This document shows, piece by piece, positions 55,289 to 64,000 of a stretch of DNA of 64,000 nt. The stretch covers positions 558,001 through 622,000 of the forward strand of contig VIIQ02000015.1 of NCBI GenBank assembly GCA_007449985.2, in the 5' to 3' direction. The notes under the pieces are model-generated. The model ran no database searches. It saw nothing but the letters and a program-made list of their open reading frames with translations, and had not been told where the DNA came from. Position numbers and translations under genes: made by a program. Source of the stretch: Desmodesmus armatus (lineage: Eukaryota > Chlorophyta > Chlorophyceae > Sphaeropleales > Scenedesmaceae). Every line of letters begins with the position of its first letter. The stretch's first letter is position 1.

Positions 55289-58200
55289 TCAGCGGTGTGA
55301 CATGTTGCACTGGTCCTGTCCCGCAGCAATGGGGCAACACCTGCTGACAGGCTGTCAGCAGCTGTTGTGGCACGAACAGCAGTCGGTTGGTTGGCAGAGG
55401 GTGTGCGCAGAGGAGCAGTGTAACAGCAGCAGCCATCCTTGATCAGTGAGATTTCTTGTACGCCTTGGTGGGATGGCCTAGTCATTGAGGAGCTGTGTGA
55501 CCTGCGCCCCTGCGCTCCCTGTTGCTTCATGTCATGCAGTGTGCCCTGCTGGAAAGTACTCCTTGAACGGTGCAGCATCCTGCACGGATTGCCCCAAGGG
55601 CTCATGGCAAGTAACTGGCTGCACCCGGCAACAGCAGCAGCTTCCGGCAGTGGTATTCAGCAGTTGAAACGCTTTTGGTTTCACACCAGGGCAAGCAGCA
55701 GAAGCCGTGCACCAGCAGCAGCTGCAAGCGCCTCAGCTGCATGCAGGATGCAGTTGCTAGCAGCATGCAGGTTCAGCACCCACTATGCAGCTTGCTTTGC
55801 ACAGCAGCAGCTGCTGCATGCATCAGTCTGGTGCGGTCGTGAGCCACAGCATCTGTTGAACTGCAGCATGCCGCGGCAAGCCCTTCGTTCTGAGAGGTAT
55901 GCCGCTGAATGGCTATGCTGATGGTGTGCATGGCTTGGCTCACTGTGATGTCCTGCAGGTGTCCTGGTGGCAGGTTCAGCACAGCTGACCCTCCCAAGAA
56001 GGTCGCGTGCCCAGCATCCATGACAACAGTGGGCCTGCGCGCCACTTCGTCTCGGTCATGCGGTGAGCAGGGCTGTGCAGAGCTATAGATTGTACTCTTC
56101 AGAGTACCGCAGCAGCACCTGTGAAAGCGTGAAGGGGTGTGTGTGTGTTGCTGCATGTCGGCTCCAGGTGGTGCTCAGCAGCACCTGCAGGTGTATGGAA
56201 GCACAGTGACCAGGAGCAGCAGCAGGGGTTGACACCCTCCCAGCAGTTTTCCATCGTTTCCGCAGACCCCCTTGCCGCCCGCAGCTGGTGTGATGCTCAG
56301 CAAGTTACTTTGACAGGTTTGATGTATACCTCCTTACACTGGCTTCTGCGCTGCCTGCCTGCCTGCTTGTCTGCCTGCCTTCCTGTGTGCTCGTAGTCAA
56401 TTTGCCCGGAAACTTCTACTCGATGACGGCGGATGGCACGCCCTCAGCAACAGTGTGTCCGGTCAACACCTATGGACCAGGTCTCAAAAAGCAGCGCAGC
56501 TGTGTGCCATGCCCTACAGGCTTCACAACCAACGGTGTTTCTGGTGCCAGAGCATCAGCAGCATGCGGTAAGCCCACCCTGCAGCTCTTTGCTTAGTGCT
56601 TCAACTGCTTGAATGACCTGTTGATGCTGCAATATTGTGACAGGGTTGGCATGCCAGCACAAGAAAGCATGGGCACAGGATAAGAGTGGCAGCCTCAGAC
56701 TGTGCATGTGGGCCGCCACTGGCAGCAGCAGCAGCAAGCAGTATGGACTGTGTGCAGCAACGCTCCGCTGTTCGCATCACAATGTGGGTGTGTGGGTGTG
56801 TGGTGCTGCTGCAGTTGTGCCTGCTGGATACTACCTGAAGGGCCCCGGCCAAGTTGCACCATGCCCCAGGTAAGTTGCTTACGTTATAATTGTGTCAAGA
56901 TGCAGGCCCGTTTTGTTGAGACTTTCAGTTGTGTCAGATGCAGGCCTGCTTGGCAGCTGCTTTGGTGTGATGCTGCACAAAATCCGGCAGCACAAAGACC
57001 TGAGTAAGCAGCAGACTGTAGCCGCTGTTGGCTGCAGTAGAGCTGCATGTCAGTCTGGCGAGATTGCCTCCAATCGCGCTCATGCAGTTGGTTGCTGCCT
57101 CATTTACTAACCACCCATTGTGTGTCTCACTCTTCAGGGGCGAGTGGAAAGAAGGCATTGGCAGCGAGGGCAACTGCACACGGTGTGCTATGGGCGTCAC
57201 TACCAGTGACGTAGCAGCAACCTCGGTGCAGAACTGTTCAAGTAAGCACTGGTTGGCACGGTGTGAGCTGAGCTGCATACTAGGGTATAGTACACACCAG
57301 GCATGCAGAAATTGTGCTGCAGGTAGCTGCGCTGACGTACCGTGTCAGCGTGGTTATGCAACCGTCATGTGACTCGGAGGACTGTCGCTGTTGCAAGATG
57401 CTTGGACACTCCCTGACACACACGGCGTGCTTGAGATGAAGCCAAGCCGCTGGCTGGGTGGTAGTTGTTGGTATCCCACTGCAAAGCGTCACAGCAAATG
57501 CTGCAGCTTGAAGTGTCTGGTCTGGCAAGCTGAACCTCTCTGCAGCGGTAGGGTGCAGCCTGGATCTCACTATGTTGGGGTTTAGGCCTAACCCTAACAC
57601 CTCAAACAGCTCATAGCACTGTTGCAACGCACTCACGTGCTATCCTCCTGCGTCTCCTGCTGTCCTGTCCCTGCAGTGCTTGTGGCTGGCTACTATGCCA
57701 AGGCAATGGAAGGCCCAGTTGTCACAGCTGTGTCTATCTGCCCCCAGAAGTACTACTGCCCCGGCGGTTCACCCATCTCTGCCTTCGACCCGGCACAGCC
57801 TGCTTGGCGGCCCGTGACTGAAACCACCATCATCCCATGTCCTGACGGGCTGTGGACGGAGGGGCTGGGAGCAAGGGTGGCTGCACAGTGCTGTGAGTAG
57901 CTGTGGAAACAAAACTGCTGGGATCCAACAATTTGCATGAATGCCTAGAGTAATGCTAGGAAAGGAATGCATTGATTGGGCGTGGCTCAGCCGTATCATA
58001 TGGCCCATATGGCTTCGTCCTTCCATGTCACCATTTGAAGCAGAGGTGCATGCCAGCTGACAGTGAGCTTCCTTACAGCATGCTCGAACTAGCATGCAGT
58101 CGGGCTCAGGATACACCAAACGTACCACAATATTGTGTTGATGCCTGTTTGCTGCCAACAGCTGCCCTTGTTATCGTGCCTCTGACTGGTCCTTCTGCTG

Positions 58201-61200
58201 TTTGCCTGGCTGCCGCATCATGGTCTTTGCTGTTGCTGCATATCCGCAGTGGTCCCGCCTGGATACAAGGCATCTGCAGGTGCTGTGGTCCCCTGTGAGG
58301 ACAATGCATGGAGAGGGGACTGGAAGCCAGCGGCCGATGCGACCGAATGCACCAGCTGCGGCTTGGGTGTAAAGATGTCAAAGACAGACAAGATTGCTGT
58401 CTACGACCCCTCCACATATGATGAGATCCTCATTGACGTTGCCACAAGCTCTGACGATTGCTGTAAGTACCTCGCGCACTTCTCCGCTGATTGCAGCAAG
58501 GGAGGGTGTTTAAGCTGCATAACAGCACAGCGCAGCATTCAGGCGAGGCTGGGTGCTAGGGTGCTAGACCCCCACTGGGGTGCGGCGACGGCATTTTTAT
58601 TCACTCGCACTTGGCTGTGCAATAGCTGGCTGGATCCAACACACCTCACAGGCCACAAGTCAGTGTCTCTACTGCTCACGCTCCCTCATGTGCGGCTGGC
58701 TGTATCATGCTGCAGACATTCAGGCCGGCCAGGGCCTGCTGTACACGACCCTGGACAAGTCATGGAGGGCAGTCAACTGCGACACAGACAACTACGGAGT
58801 CTCCAATACCAGCTACGGGCTGAGCCCTCAGCCTTGCAAGGCCTGTCCCATGAACATGGTCGCCTCAAGGGACAGGACCAACTACCCGAGGAGTGCGCGC
58901 TGGTGAGTTGGCTTGCACAAAATACAACACACTGTACAGTCGGCTGCCTCAGGGCCCATCTTGCAGTGGGTTATGTAATCAGCAAGACAGTCCCCTAAAG
59001 TGCGCTGGGTTATGTAATCAGCAAGACAGTCCCCTAAAGTGCGCTGGCCAGTGACTCTTTGAGTCATCTGCCTTACCAGTGTCTTTTGATGCCAGGGGTG
59101 GGTGCATTGCATGCAGTGTGCACAGGCATGGTGTGTTGCTGATGGTCTTTTGAAAATCAACTGGGATGCAGGCTTGTGGTGGCTGCTGCATCTTCCTGTG
59201 TCTCTAGGGAAGGGAGGGTGCTTCACCTATTAGTGGCACTGCGAGCCGTGTTGTGTTTGAGGCACGGATAGCATTTCGCCATGTTTTAGAATGCTTCTCA
59301 GACATCTGCACGTGCTGCTAATGCTGCTGGTGATGTGTTTGCAGGTACCACGCCAATGCAGACGGCACTGGTGGCTTCACCGGCCCTTATGCCTGCGTCA
59401 ACAGAGCCGGGTACGGCTACAACGGCCGCATCTCACAGAAGTGTGACACGGGCTACTATAATGACAAGGACACATACTCCAAATGCTGGTGAGCACACAG
59501 TATCTTCTCTGGCATGGCAACACAGTGCCATTGCTTGCAACACATGCGTTGGATTTGTGCAACCTGTGTGCTCGCATATCCCCACCCAAGTTGCTGGTCA
59601 GACGCTCTTGTTGTACTGATGGCATGGCACCCGCTTTATCTCCACCAGCACTACAAGGTTGCCCAGCAGGTTCATTGTGCATTTGCAACAAGATTGACTG
59701 CACTTTGCCCAGGTGTCTGGTGCTGCTGCGCCAGGCCAATTCACTGCCACCATCTGGCAACATTGACAAGCTTGGACCCACCCAGTGTTACTGTGTGACA
59801 CACGTGTGTAGGGTTCCCTGCAGTGAGTAAGCTCACGTGGTGGCCAATACTGAACTACTATTCTGTTGGTTGTTGCGCAGGCCTTGTGGTTTTGGCTTGA
59901 CCACCAGAGGGCCTGGTGCTGGTGTCAAGTCATCAGACTGCGGCATTGCGCCTGGATATGGCTATGAGTTTGGTGACTTCTACAACAAGACACTCATCAA
60001 GTGCCCCATCGGTAAGTACTGGTTCTTCTGCTGCTAAGTGCTGCTTATATGCGGAATGTATTCTGCTCTGTTCTGCTGTGCTTTTTTTTCTGAAGCTGGA
60101 CATCCCGTTGAGGAAGTCACCCCTTGCACGCAGATGATGTTAGGGGTCGCTGACAGCAGCAGACAGCAACCAGCATCAGCAGTAGACTGATCAGCAGGGT
60201 GTCTTCAGTGCAGGAGGGTGGGCTGTTTTGTGTCTGATGGGCACAGTGTGGGTGTGTGGATGGGGAAGGGAGGCACCCATTTCTGCTTCTGCAGTTGGTT
60301 GATCTTGGAGTCAGCAGAAACTTTGTTTTGTTGCTGTTGCAGGCAAGTATGCCGACACCATCCGCTATGACCGCACCAGCCGATGCACCAACTGCCCCAA
60401 CGGCACGACCAACGACATGGAGGGAGCTGACGACATCCTAGACTGTGACAGTAAGTGCATGGTGCTGTTTTCTGAGTGCCGATCACAGCTTGGCAGTATG
60501 AAACGATAGCTCATGGCGGAAAACACCTTGATGTGATGTTGATGTGGTTCAAGCTGTCATGCAAAAAAATTTGTGGTGGCCTGGGTTTGTTTTGGGACCC
60601 AAGATGTATGCGTCTTTGCTTCCATACTTGTTTGATGTGCAGAGTGTGCCGCTGGTTGGGGTGGACCCGCCTGTGCAACTCAATGTGGAGGTGCTGGAGA
60701 CGCCGCAACCTACGGCCCTCCCGGTCGCGAGTATGGCTCGCCCTGCATCCCCTGCAACAACGTCCTGACGTACTACTCGTACAACTGGGGCACCAACAAC
60801 GATGTCTGGTCTGCTCCGGTGGTGTCGCGACTCGGCGCAGACATGGCCGTGGACTGCCTTGCCGCGTACACGCAGCTGAACGACGGTGCATTCTACTTGC
60901 CTGTCCCTGACATAGCTTCCAACAATGTCACCAAGGATGTCGCGACGTTCTCCGACTGTGTGGCGCTGTGTACGGGCAACTGCGCGCTGGTGACGTACGA
61001 TTATAAGACGAAGGAATGCTTCACGCTCATCCTCGCACCTTCCACCTTTGAAGGGTACGTTGAGGCACTGCATACTTGTGTTTGATCTGCTCTGCTTTTT
61101 TGTGGTCTCTGGAACAGCTAGATTTGCTGCTGGTCTTGCAGTATGATTCTGACCTTACATGTGACGGATATGTTGCCGACATGACAGCTACACTCGCATC

Positions 61201-64000
61201 CTCTCTGCTTAACACACAATGATCTAAACAGAACTCACAATGACATTGTGTGCATGCCGTGCTGACTGCCTGCTGCTGCAGAGACCCCTTGATTGCTTTC
61301 AAGAACTTTGCGGCAGGCTCCAACGGCGCCAGCTCAATCAAGGGCAACGCCACAGCAGCCAGCACAGGCAACGGCACTGTCCACGGAAAGGCGGCTGACG
61401 ACCGTGATGATGCCGGCAACTATGCCTGGTTCATGACCCCAGACGCCCCTTTCATTGGCATTCAGACAGCCGCACCAGGCGCCGAAACCTTTGACCGCTA
61501 CCAGCAATGCCTGGAGGCGTGTGACTTTGACCGGACCTGTGCGGGCATTTCAGTGGCACAGGTGCTGGACACGAACAAGGACGATAACCCAGTGGGCAAC
61601 ACAGGCTACAACAACGAGGGCCCCAAGTCGTGTAAGATTGTGAGGGGCAACACAAACCCCGGCACAAACAAGCGCAGCGTGGTGCGAACGATCACCACCA
61701 ATGTCATCATTCCAACATGGACGAAAGGTAAGCAGGCAGGTGCAGCACGCAGGGCCTGAACCCTGGCTGGATTTTACGATCACGTGTTCTGCCGCGGGCA
61801 TGAGGCTGCTGACGCGCACTGCATCGCTTCTTCATAGTCCCTTTCCACAAAAGGCTCCATGGTATGGTGGCAAATCTGCTATGAAATACAGCAGGCAGGG
61901 GTATGCTGTGTTTCTGAGAGCCTGTCTGTCTTGCGCGCCCCTGCTCGTCCCTGCAGTGTGTCGGGAGATGCCTGGCGATGTTATCCACGGCAAGTGGCCC
62001 TTGAGCTGTGCAGGGATGCCCACTGGGGGTATCTGCCAAGCGGAGTGTGACTGCAACCCTGACGAGTGCTACTCCCGGGATGGCTGCCCAACAACCGTCT
62101 GTCAAGCAGACGGCCAGTGGTGAGTGAAGTATACCTCAGTGGTGTGGCAGCCTGTGCTGCTTGCTCATTAGCGCATGGTGTCTTGCGTGGCTGACTGTTG
62201 GATCCACACGCTTCAGTGGGTGTTGCTGTATGGTGGCTGCAGTAGCCTTGTGTTTTGCGTGTTGGAGGCTCCGTTGTTGGCATGCTGCTGTGCACACTTT
62301 TCCATATTCAGTGTCTAATTTGCTGTCTTGCAGGGGACCATTCACACCACCTGAGTGCTTCTTGGCTATCCCGGCTCAGCCACAAGCCATTTCCTGCCCT
62401 GCACCCCTCCAGTAAGTTAGCAGTCCTCACAGGATACCTTTGCTTCTTGCATCAACTCTGGACTCATGCTGGGTGCTCTAAGCTGTGGCCTTGTCACAAA
62501 TTGCTGCGGGTCAGGGTTTGTGGGCCGCTGTGCATTGCCGCAAAATGCATGTCATGCGGGATCTTGGCATGGAGCTGCATGCCACTTGAAGGTATGCTGT
62601 GTTGCTTGGGGGCCTTCATGCTACAGTTTTGACAGGTCTGCAGCACACGCCTGATGCAACAGGCGCCCTGCACAACTGAGTGGCTGGCCCTTGCTTTTGT
62701 GCATGTGTGCTGCTCTACAGGCCCAACATTTTCCTGGACCTAGGTGCTGAATGCCCACCTTCAGGTTACCCTTGCGAAAACCGTTTTGGTGTGTGTGCAA
62801 CAAGGGATGGTTGCCCCTCAGGCAGAAAGTTGCTAGCGGCAGGCGGGTCTGATGGTGGGGTCTTGAGCCTCAAGCGGAAACGTGAGGAGGCCCTGGCTCT
62901 GCTTGCGGAGCCACGCTCCAGGCCAGCCCGCAGCCTGCTGTGGCCCAAGGCAGAAAACAGGTTCACCGCTTTGTATTCGGGGGTGGCTTCCATCTGCCCT
63001 GACCCCTGGAACCTCATAAACGATTTTGATTGGTGGATGACCGCTGTCGACGACCCCCCGTTGGCAACAGAATTATTTGAACCGTACAAAAAGTGGCCAT
63101 GGACAGTGCAATCCAAGGGCTTGTCTGGCGAGTTCGGTCAGATGCTGTGGGACAGTGGTGTTTGTGACCAGTACAAGAACACGTGGGTGAGTGCTGCCAA
63201 CAAAACAACGAGCAAGTATTTGAACAGCATGGCATGCTTTTTGAACGCTCTGACAGCTATGGCCCAGACCCTTGCAGTGGGTTAGTGTGACAAGTACCTT
63301 CAGAGTGACTAACTGCTACATGCTTCCACCCTGTTGTGCAGTTCACTGGCATCTCCACTCAGGACTTTGTCAGGGATACTCCCTGGGAAAGGAGGAAGTG
63401 GGAGCTGCTGCCCAAGTCTGCATATACAGCCTATGCGTGGGGCTTTTTCCCTGTGCATAACCTACCGGGAAATTGTCCGTCGTTGATCTCATACCCGGAT
63501 GACCTTGATTGTGAATGGGCTGGCGCCACATCCATCCAGGTACGGGTTGTACCATGCAGGTGTGGTGACTTGATTTGGGTACGTGTTGTGCATGCAGGGC
63601 TCTCGAGCAAAGCTGTGCCACACAGCTGTGTGAGACAGCAGTATCAAGCAAGTGCTGGGGGGAGAGGCATTCCTGACCACTCAGACTGAAGCTGTTGCTC
63701 TGTGCTGTGTGTGTTTTGCTGCAGACTGGACAACTGGTGATTGTTGGAACTGTGGGCACTGACCACCCCTGTCAGGCAGTGTGCTCTGTCACTGGCATTG
63801 AGCTGGCCATCTACAATGCCAACCTAGACACTTTGGAGCCTGAAGGGGAACCGGTGTACACAGCAACAATTGACCTCGACATCACTCAACCTCACTCGAC
63901 TTTTAACTGGAGTGGCAACGCAACATCTGTCCTGACGTTTGATCTCACCTCAAACAGAGACCCAGTGCCAGTGGGAATGAACAAAAACTACTGGTGAGCT
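54335..64000 (+). CDS. Large secreted cysteine-rich (ephrin-receptor-like) protein, 3' end beyond window
   Basis: Exons: 54335-54462, 54907-55103, 55540-55606, 55959-56062, 56397-56567, 56815-56869, 57138-57241, 57677-57892, 58250-58462, 58716-58902, 59345-59488, 59881-60011, 60343-60450, 60643-61054, 61282-61727, 61957-62119, 62334-62411, 62721-63186, 63342-63539 and 63725-63993. After 63993 a GTGAGC donor follows, so the gene continues. At least 1285 residues are encoded. Residues 1-35 include a hydrophobic signal segment. Many short modules of the type C-P-x-G-x-Y/F...C-x-x-C-P-x-G resemble GCC2/GCC3 (ephrin-receptor-like) repeats. PAN/apple-like segments (DCVALCTGNCALVTYD, QQCLEACDFDRTCAG) come next, then a sushi-like part around WPLSCAGMPTGG and several N-glycosylation sequons. 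Such proteins are typical of algal cell surfaces or extracellular matrix; the role is inferred. Intron 3 uses a GC donor (GCAAGT). Confidence 0.85.
55244..55287. repeat. (CAG)n microsatellite
   Basis: About 14 CAG units in intron 2 of the cysteine-rich gene. They give poly-Gln, poly-Ser and poly-Ala frames that are not coding in my model. Confidence 0.95.
58967..59044. repeat. 39-bp perfect tandem duplication in an intron
   Basis: Units 58967-59005 and 59006-59044, beginning TGGGTTATGTAATCAGC. Each contains a TGTAA. Confidence 0.9.

Overview
This window looks like nuclear DNA of a green alga (Chlorophyta, probably a chlorophycean). It is moderately GC-rich and full of CAG/CTG and poly-G runs. 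Its genes are interrupted by many short-to-medium GT-AG introns whose sense strands are T/G-rich. TTTAGGG-type (plant/algal) telomere-like motifs occur in introns. The encoded proteins (plant-type gulonolactone-oxidase-like enzyme, plastid-type leader, ARL6/BBS3) fit an alga that keeps a ciliary programme. There is no bacterial-style operon, rRNA, tRNA or CRISPR array that I can recognise.

I could assemble eleven spliced genes by hand. In ten, every junction is GT-AG; one intron of the eleventh appears to be GC-AG. All ten complete models give a total length that is a multiple of three. In order: (1) minus 2590-13417, L-gulonolactone-oxidase-like secreted flavoprotein, 13 exons, 630 aa; (2) plus 13861-17535, uracil-DNA glycosylase, 8 exons, 381 aa; (3) plus 18455-21225, GID4/VID24-type substrate receptor, 6 exons, 516 aa; (4) plus 22336-25749, secreted GH79 (heparanase/beta-glucuronidase) enzyme, 6 exons, 510 aa; (5) minus 26722-29069, unknown two-TM protein with an organelle-type leader, 299 aa; (6) plus 29531-32007, unknown four-TM protein; (7) minus 33581-39695, EB1-type CH domain joined to a coiled-coil region and 8-9 MORN repeats, 13 exons, 874 aa; (8) plus 40070-41981, ARL6/BBS3 small GTPase, 183 aa; (9) plus 43413-46310, three-RRM RNA-binding protein, 651 aa; (10) minus 52536-54194, unknown 232-aa protein (tentative); (11) plus 54335 to beyond the right edge, large secreted cysteine-rich protein, 20 exons seen.

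Several genes are paired head to head with short shared upstream regions: 1/2, 5/6, 7/8 and 10/11. The most interesting pair is 7/8, a putative microtubule plus-end/MORN fusion protein beside the BBSome-recruiting GTPase. That GTPase has Ala at the position of the human ARL6 switch II glutamine (Gln73).

Non-coding DNA is unusually structured. Intron 7 of gene 1 carries a 2.45-kb foldback element with 62-bp near-perfect terminal inverted repeats and two opposed arrays of a 45-bp repeat. A 577-bp element with ~122-bp inverted ends (42301-42877) has a truncated relative in an intron of gene 7. Four long hairpins lie in introns. Introns of genes 1 and 2 contain diverged copies of neighbouring exon edges together with their splice sites. 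About 6 kb after gene 9 holds no recognisable gene but keeps a sense-strand T/G bias.
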